From positions 1-64,000 of the forward strand of contig CANMSH010000007.1 of assembly GCA_947500525.1 (NCBI GenBank): 64,000 nt of DNA, written 5' to 3'. This document shows positions 9,235 through 19,551 of the stretch, one piece after another. Source of the stretch: an uncultured Flavobacteriaceae bacterium. GTDB lineage: Bacteria > Bacteroidota > Bacteroidia > Flavobacteriales > Flavobacteriaceae. The notes under the pieces are model-generated. The model searched no databases, was not told where the DNA came from, and saw only the letters and a program-made list of their open reading frames with translations. A program made the translations under genes and the position numbers. Numbering within the stretch: position 1 is the stretch's first letter; each line of letters begins with the position of its first letter.

Positions 9235-12200
9235 ATGATAAAAGATTACTTAACTTCAATGAGTAGAAAAAAAAGTTATTCTTTAAAGGGAAAATCTATA
9301 AACTTATTTTTCTTAGCTACAATTCTTTTTGCTACACAATCAATTACTAGTCAATCAATTCCGGCTTCTGATGGGGGTTCACCATGTTCGACATGTGCTC
9401 CTACTGGTTGGAACGTTGTACTTGGTACTCCTGACATCTCTGATCGTAATGAAGCAGCAACTTCTTTTACGATAGGTGGAGGAACTCCATGGGATGCAGC
9501 TCCTTTACCACTGCCTCCAAATGGGCATACAGACTGGATATCTTTAAGGGATTTAGGTGCTTCAGGTACAGAAGAAGTTGTTGGTACTACGATGACAGGT
9601 TTGGTAATAGGTTCGGAATATGAAGTTAGAGTGTATAGTTTAAGTGCCACAGGAGTATACTCTCCAGCGTTTAATGATTCTTTTACTTATCAAGTTGGTG
9701 CGAATCCAATTATAACAGTTAGTCCAATTACTCAAAATGTTTGGGGGACAAGTCGTTTTAGATTTATAGCGACGGCGACAACAGAAACTTTATCTTTAAG
9801 ACCAGGTAGCAATGCTGCTGCGGGTTTTGATGAATCAGTTCAAATATCGGTAACCTTAAATGCAATTTCACTCGTGTCTGCAAGCCAGGAGATTGATCTG
9901 TTAGGAAACTTTATTTCAATTGTTGGAGATGGTACGAATGCGCCCAGTACAGCAGACAATACAAATTTTGGACCAGTAACATCAGGTTCATCATTAGAGC
10001 AATTTTTCACTATTGAAAATTTAGGAGCTTTAGATTTAAATTTGGGAGCAATAACGTCTTCCAATCCGTTATTCACAATTACTACTCTACCTTCATCTCC
10101 AGTTGCACCTGGAGGCTCAACGGTTGTTGGGATTACGTATAATTCACCGGTGACTCCAGGAGTTAATACATCAATTATTACAATTCCAAATAATGATCCA
10201 GATGAAAGTTCTTATGTAATAAATATTCAAGCTGAGACACCAGGTCCACCACCAGAAATTGATGTTCAAGGAAATACTATTTCAATTGCTGGTGACGGTA
10301 CGAATGTGCCAGTAGAAATTGATAGAACAAATTTTGGTGATATTGCAATAAATACAAGTTCTTCGGAACGATTTTTTACGATTACAAATACTGGCTCAGG
10401 AGACTTAAATCTAGGAGCATTAACATCTTCTAATCCCTTATTTGTAGTTACGACATTTCCTTCTACTCCGATACCAGTTGGTGGTTCAGCTACTATTGGA
10501 GTTACGTTTAATGCTCCGGCAACTACTGGTGTTAATACAGCTACGTTATCACTTGATAATAATGATTTAGATGAGAATCCGTATGTATTTAATATTAGTG
10601 CTACAGCTGTTGGAGATAGTGATACCGATGGAATACCTGACTCTCGTGATTTAGACGATGACAATGATGGAATTTCAGATGTGGCAGAAGGAGAGGGAGA
10701 TGCCGATGGTGATGGTATTATTAACAGGCTAGATTTAGATGCTGACAATGATGGTATTGCAGATGTAGTTGAAAACGGTAATTTAGATGCTAATAATGAT
10801 GGTAGAATAGATGGCTTTGTTGATCTCGATAATAATGGATTTCACGATTTAGTACAAAACCTCGAATTGCATACACAAGATAATGCCGCGAGTACAATTA
10901 CTGAAGTTGACGGCGTTGGGTCTTGGAATCCGATTACCGCGTCTATAACTTCAGATGCTTCGAGTTCTATAGATGGTGATTTCGCGCTAAGAATTCAATC
11001 GACTAACTCGAGTAATTTCGAAAGAGCTGAATTTGTCTTTCCAGTTGTAAATGGTACAAATTATACCATCCGTATTTGGGCAAGACAGGGTATATCTGTT
11101 GAAGGAGCTCAAAGATTTGCGAACTGGGTTGGTTTTGTTCCTTTTGCGAGTGTTCCGGTAACGACTCCGTTCTTTCAAGAGTATGTTTTTAATGTTACTG
11201 CAAATATTACAGGAAATGCGATCATAAGAGCTTATAGTGCAGCCTTTGTTACTTCTTTAGAGGATGAATTATTCATCGATAAAATTACAATACAAGAAGA
11301 CGAAGTATTACAAGATACAGATGGAGATTCAATTCCTGACTATCTAGATTTAGATTCGGATAATGATGGTTGCTTTGATGCAATTGAAGGAGCGGGAACT
11401 TTTTCGTTTGTAGATATAGATCTAAACGGAGAACTGTTAGCAGCATCTGATGCAAATGGAGTTCCTGGAGGTACTTTACAAGCTTCAACTTCTGATGTTT
11501 TAGATAGTACTATAGTGAGCGCAGTATGTGATCCTGATGGAGATGGTGTTTCCTACGCTGTGGATCCTGATAACGATAACGACGGTATTTTAGACGTATT
11601 CGAGGGTACGACTGATACTGATGGAGATGGTTTAATAAATAGTCTAGATTTAGATAGTGATAATGATGGTATTTTAGATGTTGTTGAATTTGGAGGTGTG
11701 GATGCAGATGGTAATGGTATTCTTGACGGATTTACAGATTTAGATAATAGTGGTGTTGATGATACTATTGAAAACCCTGATTTACACCCTCAAGATAATG
11801 CAGCGAGCACGTTGACAGAAGTTAATAGTATTGGTTCTTGGTCTCCAATTACCGCAACCATGACTACAGACGCTTCAACGTCCGTTGATGGTGGTTTTTC
11901 TCTAAGAATACAATCTACCAATTCAAGTAATTTTGAAAGAGCAGAATTGAGTTTTCCTGTTACTAACGGTACTCAGTATACAATTAAAATATGGGCGAGA
12001 CAAGGAATTTCGGTTGATGGTGTACAACGATTTACCAATTGGGTTGGTTTTGTGACAAGCCCAATAGTTCCGGTAACTTCCACCCAGTGGACCGAATATG
12101 AATTTAATGTTACTGCGAACATAACAGGAAATGCAATAATTAGAGCCTACAGTGCGGCATTTACAACATCAGTTGCCGATGAATTATTTATTGACCGAGT

Positions 12201-15200
12201 TTCGATAAGAGAAACTCTTGTTCAAACTTTACCAAATAATGATACTGATGCTTTTGCAGATTATATAGATTTAGACAGTGATAATGATGGTATTCCTGAT
12301 AATATTGAAGCTCAAACAACTTTAGGGTTCGTGCCAGCTTCAGGGTCTTATGACGCTAGAGGAATAGATACTGCGTATCCAAATGGTTTGACACCAGTTA
12401 ATACTGATGGAGCAGCGGATAATCCAGATTATTTAGATTTGGATAGTGATGACGAAGGAGCAGATGATACTGTTGAAGCTGGTCTTACATTATCTGGTTC
12501 AGTTGGTAACAATGGATTAGACGATTCATTTGATAATGGAGATGATTTTGTAGATGTCAATGGTAATTTTGATGATACACAGGCCGACAATTTTCCAGAT
12601 ACTGATAACGATGTAAATTTTTCTGGTGGTGATGTAGATTATAGAGATGATTTTGATAATCCTGATTATGACGCAGATTCAGTTCCTGATATTGGCGATT
12701 TAGACGATGATAATGATGGAGTTTTAGATGTTGATGAGTCAGGAGGGTTAGATCCAAGTCTTGATGCTGATGGAGATAATATTCCTTTTTACTTAGACGA
12801 TAATGATGCCGATGATACTATAGGAAATGACAACGGAGTTATTGAGCCTGGATTTGATTTTGATGGAGACGGTGTTCCAAATCATTTAGATTTGGATAGT
12901 GATAATGATGGATTGTCTGATGTGACCGAAGCATTGGGTACAGATGCTGATGGAGATGGAATATTAGATGGTTTTGTGGATGGGGATGGAGACGGATTGA
13001 ATGATCTTGTTGATAATGTTGATAGTGGTTCTGGTGCCGGAGAAGTAACTTCAGGTACTCCTTTAATTGATCCAAATTCAGATGGAGATCCGCTTTCAGA
13101 TAGGCTAGACCTAGATAGTGATAATGATGGTATTACCGATGTAATTGAGGCTGGAGGTCTTGATGCCGACGGTAATGGTATTATAGACGGTTTTTCAGAT
13201 GTTGGGCCAGTTAACGGTTGGGATGATGCAACCCAATTAACGCCATTGGCAGATACTGATACTGATGGAGATACAGTTCCAGATAGAAGAGATATAGATA
13301 GTGATAATGATGGTATTACCGATGCAACCGAGCTAGGAAGTTTAGACGTAAATGGAGATGGAGAAGTTGATACATTTGCAGATGCAAATACAAATGGTTT
13401 AGATGATGCGGTTGAAGGTGTTGTTTTTGCACCTATAAATACGGATGCAGCTGCGGGTGACGTTTTACCTAATTATTTAGACTTAGATTCAGACGGTGAT
13501 GGTATTTCAGATATCATCGAAGCCGGAGGAGTCGATATAAATGGAGATGGTCAGGTAGATTATCCAACTGCGGGTGATCCAACAAGCATGACCGACGTAA
13601 ATAGAAATGGATTAACAGATGATCCAGTAGTTGATACAGATAGTAATGGCGTGGCTGACTTAGGAATTGATGCAGGAACCGCTATTCCTTTACCAAATAC
13701 CGATAGTGGAAGCGACACTTTACCAGATTATCTCGATATAGATGCCGATGGTGATGGTATCGTTGATAATATCGAATCACAAGTTTCATTGATTGGTCCA
13801 GGTGGATATAGATCACCAACAGGTGTTGATACTGATGGTGATGGAATTGATGATGCATACGATGTTGATAACGCAGGAGATATAGTTCCAGAAGATACTG
13901 ATGGAGATTTAATTCCAGATTATATAGACACCAATTCTGACGGTGATTCTGAAGATGACCTCTTAGAAGGATGGGATGTTAATAATGATGGCGATACTGC
14001 TGATGCAGGAGAACGTTCTCCAAATGGAACAGATAGTGATAATGATGGTTTAGATAATGGATTTGATGACGTACCAGGAGGATGGGACGTTACAAATGGT
14101 GGTCAGAATGCAAGTGTTTTTCCGGATAATGATATTCCTGGTGGAGAACCAAACTGGAGAGAACCTCTAGATATAGATTGGGATAATGATGGTGTAGACG
14201 ATATAGCAGATTTAGATACAGATAATGATGGTATACCAGACACTGATGAATCAGGAGGTTTAAATCCAAATGCAGACGGTGATGCAGATGGTATTCCACT
14301 ATACTTAGATGATGATGATACCGATGGAGCTGTGGGTGATACCGATGGCATTGAAGCTGGATTTGATACCGATGGAGATGGCGTGCCAAATCATCAAGAT
14401 TTAGACAGCGATAATGATGGTATTTATGATATTGTTGAATCAGGTCAATTAAACGGTACAACTATAGTTGATGCTAATAACGATGGTATATTAGACGCAG
14501 CATCTCCTACGAGTGTAGGCTCAAACGGATTATTAGATTTAATAGAAAGTGCACCAGATAGTGGAACGTTGGGAATTGCGACAGCAGACTCAGATACAGA
14601 TGGTATTCCAGATTCAAATGAAATTAACGCAGATAATGATGGATGTAATGATGTGTTAGAAGCTGGTTTTACTGATACTGATGGTAATGGATTATTGGGT
14701 ACTGGAGATATTGGTACTGGTTTGACAGTTGACGTAAATGGTGTTGTAACAAGTGGTACAGATGGTTATACCGCCCCTGCGGATGGAGATACAAATGGAG
14801 TGTTCGATTTTCAAGAGATGGGACAAGCGGTAATGCTAACCTCTCAACCAATGAATCAAACGATCATCATTAATGCGAATGCTAATTTTGACGTTACAGG
14901 TACAGCGGCCGTATATCAGTGGCAAGAAAGTACTGATAATGGTGTTACTTGGACAAATATAACTGACGGTGGTACGAACCCAACATATGCTGGAGCTACA
15001 ACCAATACCTTGTCTTTAACAATGGTACCGGCCTCTTTTGGCGGTAACCAGTACAGAGTAATCTTGTCTTCACCGGCTTTTGCATGTGATAGTAATATTA
15101 CTTCTGATGAAGTTGTGTTGAACTTATTTTCTGATAACGACGGAGATGGAACCCCTGATTTTTCGGATTTAGATGATGATAATGATGGTATTCCAGATAC

Positions 15201-18200
15201 TGATGAATCTGGTGGTTTGAATCCAAATGCAGATGTAGATGGCGATGGTATTCCCGCGTACTTAGATGATAACGATAATGATGGAGCAATAGGAGATACC
15301 GATGGAATTGAAGCTGGTTTTGATGGTGATAATGATGGCGTTCCTAATCATTTAGATTTAGATAGCGATAATGATGGTATTTATGATGTTGTAGAATCAG
15401 GCCAATTAAATGGAACGACTATAATAGACGCGGATACTAATGGTATTTTAGATGGAGCTCCAGGATTATTCGGAGCGAATGGTTTATTGGATACTCTCGA
15501 AGATGCTCCTGATAGCGGAGTATTAAATTCGGCTACTGCCGATTCAGATACTGATGGTATTCCAGATTCTAACGAGCTAAATGCTGATAATGATGGGTGT
15601 TCTGATGTGCTCGAAGCAGGCTTTACAGATAGTGATGGTAGTGGAAGACTTGGGAGTGATACAGGCTTAACGGTTGATGCAAACGGTGTTGTGAATACTC
15701 CCGGTTTAGTAGATGGATATACCACTCCGTTGGATGGTGACTCAAATGGTACGTTTGATTTTCAGGAAGTTGGAGCTGCGGTTACATTGACTGATCAACC
15801 AATGGATCAAACAATAACAATTAACTCAAATGCTAATTTTGATGTTACTGGAACTGCTCCAACATTTCAATGGCAAGAAAGTACAGATAGTGGTGTTACA
15901 TGGAGTAATATTACGAATGGTGGAACAGCCCCAACATATGCAGGAGCAACAACAGATGCCTTAACATTAACATTCGTTCCAGCTTCATTTAGTGGAAATC
16001 AATATCGTGTAATTTTATCATCTCCGGCGTTCGCCTGTGATGGAAATATTACTTCAAATCCAGCAACTTTAATAGTTCAAGCAGATTTTGACGGTGATGG
16101 TATTGGTGATCCTGTAGACTTAGATGACGATAATGACGGTATTCCTGATTTAGTTGAATTAAACGGCTTAGATCCTTTGGCTGATGTTGATGGAGATGGT
16201 GTGCCAGCTTATTTGGATGATAATGACAATAATATTTCAGTTGGTAATGCGGATGGTTTAGTTGAAACTGCCTTTGATCTTGACGGAGATGGAGATCCTA
16301 ACCATTTAGATTTAGATGCCGATGGAGATGGAATATACGATGTGAATGAAAGCGGCCTAACCGATCTTGATGCGGATAACGATGGAGATATTGATGGAGT
16401 TCCGGGCGATTTTGGAGCAAATGGATTGTTTGACGCTATTGAAGATAATGATACGGCAGGTGCAGTAATAAACTTCACTCCTTTGGATAGTGATAATGAT
16501 GGAATTATCAATGTTCTAGATACCGACGATGATGGTGATGGAGTAGACACAGCATCAGAAAATCCTGACCCCAACGGTGACGGAGACCCTTCTGATGGTC
16601 AAGACACAGATGGTGACGGGGTTGATGATTATCTAGATATTGATGATGATAACGACGGTATTTTAACTGCAACTGAAGGCACGACAAATAGTGATGGTGA
16701 TAGTTTCCCGAACTATCTAGATCAAGATTCTGATGGAGATGGTATTGCAGATAATGTGGAGGCACAATCTACGGCGGGTTATATTACTCCAGATGGAGTA
16801 GATACTGATGGTGATGGTCTTGATGACGCATATGACAATTTTGATGACCTTACGGTGAATGACCCTGATAATAATGGTGGTACTACGAATGGTATCCAAC
16901 CAATAGATTCTGACTCAGGAATCGTAGGAGCTGATGGTAATCCAGATTATATCGATAATGATAGTGATGGTGATAATGTACCTGATAGTATTGAAGGACA
17001 TGACCTAGACAACGATGGGATTCAAGATAATTTCCCAACAACTGATGTTGATAATGATGGCCTAAATGATGCGTATGATGGAGATACCTCAGGGTTTGGA
17101 GATCCAAATGGACTTATTGTAACTACAGATCCATCTACAGATTTACCTGATACAGATGGTACCGAAGATGTGAATTACAGAGATATAGATGATGATGGAG
17201 ATGGTATACATACTAGATTTGAAGATTTAGATGGAAATGGAGATTTTGCAAATGATGATACAGATGGAGATGGTATTCCGAATTATTTAGATAGTGATGA
17301 TGATGGTGATGGTATAGCTACAGCAGATGAGAATCCTGATCCAAATGGCGATGGTAACCCTTCAGACGCGCAGGATATAGATAGTGATGGTATTCCAGAC
17401 TATTTAGATGATGATGATGATAATGATGGCATTGCTACAATTGATGAAGATATAGATGGTGACGGTGATCCAACGAATGATGATTCAGACGGAGATGGAA
17501 GACCAAATTACCTAGATATAGATGATGATAATGATGGTATTATGACTTTAGTTGAAGGTGATGATGATCAAGATGGGGATACGTTCCCTAATTATTTAGA
17601 TCAAGATGCTGATGCTGATGGTATTCCAGATAATGTAGAAGGACAAACAACTGCAGGCTATACAAATCCTTTAGGAACGGATAGTGATAATGATGGTTTA
17701 GACGATGCATATGATAATGATATTGATGGTACAAACGGTCTTGATAATTTTGGTATTGGAAATGGTATTCAACCAGTAAATACAGATGGTGCTGATAATG
17801 ATGATTATTTAGACGAAGATTCTGATAATGATAATGTTCCAGATTCGGTTGAAGGTCATGACTATAGTGATCCTTTAAATGTTATAGGTTCACCTAATGG
17901 AGAAGCAGATGTGTTACCGTCTAATCAAGATATTGATAATGATGGTTTAGATGATGCCTATGACGGAGATACGACAGGTTTTGGAGACCCTAATGGATTA
18001 AATGTAGGTACAGACCCGGCATTAGACTTGCCGAATAGAGACCAAGCTTTGTTTGACTTTTTCGGAGGGCCAAATGATAATTTCTCTCCAATCACTCCTG
18101 ATGCTGAAGTAGATTATAGAGATACAGATGACGACGGTGATGGTAGATTGACATCTTCTCTTGATGAAGATAGAGATGGCGATGGAGATCCAAGAAATGA

Positions 18201-18564
18201 CAATTGTAATGGGCCGCCAGATAACAATACACCAAATTACTTAGATCCAATTGATTGTGAAAGAGTTCCTTCTGGGTTCTCGCCAAACGATGATGGTAAT
18301 AACGACACCTTTATCATTCCGGCACTTGATCAATCACCTAATTTCACGATGGAGGTCTATGATCGATGGGGTAATGTAGTTTATGAGTATAATAATAATG
18401 GTAGAACAGGCGCTGAAATTCAATGGTGGGATGGTTTCTCAACAGGATCAAGAACTATTGGAAAAGGTAATAAAGTTCCAGTGGGCACCTATTTCTATAT
18501 AATTAACTTCAATAATACGGCAAGAACACCTTCAAAGTCTGGGTGGGTATATGTAAATTATTGA
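9235..18564 (+). CDS. Giant (3109 aa) secreted protein: ASPM/choice-of-anchor D-like repeats, lectin/CBM-like modules, many TSP3-like Ca-binding repeats, Ig-like modules, T9SS type-B C-terminal domain
   Basis: Signal peptide (SINLFFLATILFATQSITSQS); repeated DxDxDGIPDxxDxDxDNDGI motifs; C-term VPSGFSPNDDGNNDTFIIP...YDRWGNVVYEY...WWDGFSTGS...VPVGTYFYIINF. Confidence 0.93.
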   Translation: MIKDYLTSMSRKKSYSLKGKSINLFFLATILFATQSITSQSIPASDGGSPCSTCAPTGWNVVLGTPDISDRNEAATSFTIGGGTPWDAAPLPLPPNGHTDWISLRDLGASGTEEVVGTTMTGLVIGSEYEVRVYSLSATGVYSPAFNDSFTYQVGANPIITVSPITQNVWGTSRFRFIATATTETLSLRPGSNAAAGFDESVQISVTLNAISLVSASQEIDLLGNFISIVGDGTNAPSTADNTNFGPVTSGSSLEQFFTIENLGALDLNLGAITSSNPLFTITTLPSSPVAPGGSTVVGITYNSPVTPGVNTSIITIPNNDPDESSYVINIQAETPGPPPEIDVQGNTISIAGDGTNVPVEIDRTNFGDIAINTSSSERFFTITNTGSGDLNLGALTSSNPLFVVTTFPSTPIPVGGSATIGVTFNAPATTGVNTATLSLDNNDLDENPYVFNISATAVGDSDTDGIPDSRDLDDDNDGISDVAEGEGDADGDGIINRLDLDADNDGIADVVENGNLDANNDGRIDGFVDLDNNGFHDLVQNLELHTQDNAASTITEVDGVGSWNPITASITSDASSSIDGDFALRIQSTNSSNFERAEFVFPVVNGTNYTIRIWARQGISVEGAQRFANWVGFVPFASVPVTTPFFQEYVFNVTANITGNAIIRAYSAAFVTSLEDELFIDKITIQEDEVLQDTDGDSIPDYLDLDSDNDGCFDAIEGAGTFSFVDIDLNGELLAASDANGVPGGTLQASTSDVLDSTIVSAVCDPDGDGVSYAVDPDNDNDGILDVFEGTTDTDGDGLINSLDLDSDNDGILDVVEFGGVDADGNGILDGFTDLDNSGVDDTIENPDLHPQDNAASTLTEVNSIGSWSPITATMTTDASTSVDGGFSLRIQSTNSSNFERAELSFPVTNGTQYTIKIWARQGISVDGVQRFTNWVGFVTSPIVPVTSTQWTEYEFNVTANITGNAIIRAYSAAFTTSVADELFIDRVSIRETLVQTLPNNDTDAFADYIDLDSDNDGIPDNIEAQTTLGFVPASGSYDARGIDTAYPNGLTPVNTDGAADNPDYLDLDSDDEGADDTVEAGLTLSGSVGNNGLDDSFDNGDDFVDVNGNFDDTQADNFPDTDNDVNFSGGDVDYRDDFDNPDYDADSVPDIGDLDDDNDGVLDVDESGGLDPSLDADGDNIPFYLDDNDADDTIGNDNGVIEPGFDFDGDGVPNHLDLDSDNDGLSDVTEALGTDADGDGILDGFVDGDGDGLNDLVDNVDSGSGAGEVTSGTPLIDPNSDGDPLSDRLDLDSDNDGITDVIEAGGLDADGNGIIDGFSDVGPVNGWDDATQLTPLADTDTDGDTVPDRRDIDSDNDGITDATELGSLDVNGDGEVDTFADANTNGLDDAVEGVVFAPINTDAAAGDVLPNYLDLDSDGDGISDIIEAGGVDINGDGQVDYPTAGDPTSMTDVNRNGLTDDPVVDTDSNGVADLGIDAGTAIPLPNTDSGSDTLPDYLDIDADGDGIVDNIESQVSLIGPGGYRSPTGVDTDGDGIDDAYDVDNAGDIVPEDTDGDLIPDYIDTNSDGDSEDDLLEGWDVNNDGDTADAGERSPNGTDSDNDGLDNGFDDVPGGWDVTNGGQNASVFPDNDIPGGEPNWREPLDIDWDNDGVDDIADLDTDNDGIPDTDESGGLNPNADGDADGIPLYLDDDDTDGAVGDTDGIEAGFDTDGDGVPNHQDLDSDNDGIYDIVESGQLNGTTIVDANNDGILDAASPTSVGSNGLLDLIESAPDSGTLGIATADSDTDGIPDSNEINADNDGCNDVLEAGFTDTDGNGLLGTGDIGTGLTVDVNGVVTSGTDGYTAPADGDTNGVFDFQEMGQAVMLTSQPMNQTIIINANANFDVTGTAAVYQWQESTDNGVTWTNITDGGTNPTYAGATTNTLSLTMVPASFGGNQYRVILSSPAFACDSNITSDEVVLNLFSDNDGDGTPDFSDLDDDNDGIPDTDESGGLNPNADVDGDGIPAYLDDNDNDGAIGDTDGIEAGFDGDNDGVPNHLDLDSDNDGIYDVVESGQLNGTTIIDADTNGILDGAPGLFGANGLLDTLEDAPDSGVLNSATADSDTDGIPDSNELNADNDGCSDVLEAGFTDSDGSGRLGSDTGLTVDANGVVNTPGLVDGYTTPLDGDSNGTFDFQEVGAAVTLTDQPMDQTITINSNANFDVTGTAPTFQWQESTDSGVTWSNITNGGTAPTYAGATTDALTLTFVPASFSGNQYRVILSSPAFACDGNITSNPATLIVQADFDGDGIGDPVDLDDDNDGIPDLVELNGLDPLADVDGDGVPAYLDDNDNNISVGNADGLVETAFDLDGDGDPNHLDLDADGDGIYDVNESGLTDLDADNDGDIDGVPGDFGANGLFDAIEDNDTAGAVINFTPLDSDNDGIINVLDTDDDGDGVDTASENPDPNGDGDPSDGQDTDGDGVDDYLDIDDDNDGILTATEGTTNSDGDSFPNYLDQDSDGDGIADNVEAQSTAGYITPDGVDTDGDGLDDAYDNFDDLTVNDPDNNGGTTNGIQPIDSDSGIVGADGNPDYIDNDSDGDNVPDSIEGHDLDNDGIQDNFPTTDVDNDGLNDAYDGDTSGFGDPNGLIVTTDPSTDLPDTDGTEDVNYRDIDDDGDGIHTRFEDLDGNGDFANDDTDGDGIPNYLDSDDDGDGIATADENPDPNGDGNPSDAQDIDSDGIPDYLDDDDDNDGIATIDEDIDGDGDPTNDDSDGDGRPNYLDIDDDNDGIMTLVEGDDDQDGDTFPNYLDQDADADGIPDNVEGQTTAGYTNPLGTDSDNDGLDDAYDNDIDGTNGLDNFGIGNGIQPVNTDGADNDDYLDEDSDNDNVPDSVEGHDYSDPLNVIGSPNGEADVLPSNQDIDNDGLDDAYDGDTTGFGDPNGLNVGTDPALDLPNRDQALFDFFGGPNDNFSPITPDAEVDYRDTDDDGDGRLTSSLDEDRDGDGDPRNDNCNGPPDNNTPNYLDPIDCERVPSGFSPNDDGNNDTFIIPALDQSPNFTMEVYDRWGNVVYEYNNNGRTGAEIQWWDGFSTGSRTIGKGNKVPVGTYFYIINFNNTARTPSKSGWVYVNY

Positions 18565-18610
18565 TCAATAGATAAGAAGAAAATTCGTTTTAACAATATA
18601 AAGTACAATT

Positions 18611-19534
18611 ATGAGAATTACATCATTAGTTTTACTGTTACTACTAAGCTTTATTTCCATCGAGGGATATAGTCAGCAGGATCCACAGTATACGCAATAT
18701 ATGTACAATATGAATGTTGTGAATCCGGCATATGCGGGGTCACGCGGTACGTTAAGTATAGGTGTTTTGGGACGTACCCAATGGGTTGGTATAGATGGAG
18801 CTCCAAATACAGCTACGTTATCTATCCATGCTCCCGTGGGTCGAAATTTAGGGGCTGGCTTTTCGGTAATTGCGGATGAGATAGGTCCAGTAAAGGAGCA
18901 GAATATTTATGCAGATATATCGTATACAATTTCTACATCAGAGGAAGGGAGATTGGCTTTTGGATTAAAGGGAGGAGTTACATTGTTTAATGCGAATTTA
19001 GTAGATATAGAGTTACCTCAGAATGATATAGATGATTTGTTTGGGGAGAATTTGAGTAGAACGTTTCCTAATGTAGGAGCAGGAGCTTATTATTACAATG
19101 AGCGTTTTTATGCAGGATTGTCAGTTCCCAATATTTTACAGACGGTACATTTTGAGAAGGGTGGTAATTTTATTACACGTGCCGCAGAGGAGACACACTT
19201 CTTTTTTACCAGTGGGTATGTTTTTGATTTGTCAGATAATTTAAAGTTCAAGCCCTCTACGATGGTTAAGGCCGTATCTGGAGCTCCTTTATCTGTAGAT
19301 GTTTCGGCTAATTTTTTGATGAATGATCGCTTAGAGTTAGGGTTGAATTACCGATTAGATGATTCTATAGGAGCGTTGATTAATTTTGGAGTGACGCCGA
19401 GTTTACGTATTGGCTATGCGTATGATTATACGACGACTAATTTAGGTAATTTCAATAGTGGCACCCATGAGGCCTTTTTACTATGGGATATAGATTTCTC
19501 AAAGAAGAACTTAAAATCACCTAGATTTTTCTAG
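18611..19534 (+). CDS. PorP/SprF family type IX secretion system membrane protein (copy 2)
   Basis: Protein identical to copy 1 from YSQQDPQYTQ to the end; only the signal peptide differs. Confidence 0.93.
   Translation: MRITSLVLLLLLSFISIEGYSQQDPQYTQYMYNMNVVNPAYAGSRGTLSIGVLGRTQWVGIDGAPNTATLSIHAPVGRNLGAGFSVIADEIGPVKEQNIYADISYTISTSEEGRLAFGLKGGVTLFNANLVDIELPQNDIDDLFGENLSRTFPNVGAGAYYYNERFYAGLSVPNILQTVHFEKGGNFITRAAEETHFFFTSGYVFDLSDNLKFKPSTMVKAVSGAPLSVDVSANFLMNDRLELGLNYRLDDSIGALINFGVTPSLRIGYAYDYTTTNLGNFNSGTHEAFLLWDIDFSKKNLKSPRFF
18668..19533 (+). repeat. 866-bp near-identical direct repeat, copy 2 (partner 5590-6455)
   Basis: See copy 1. Confidence 0.9.
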
Positions 19535-19551
19535 AAAAAGAAAAGCAAATT

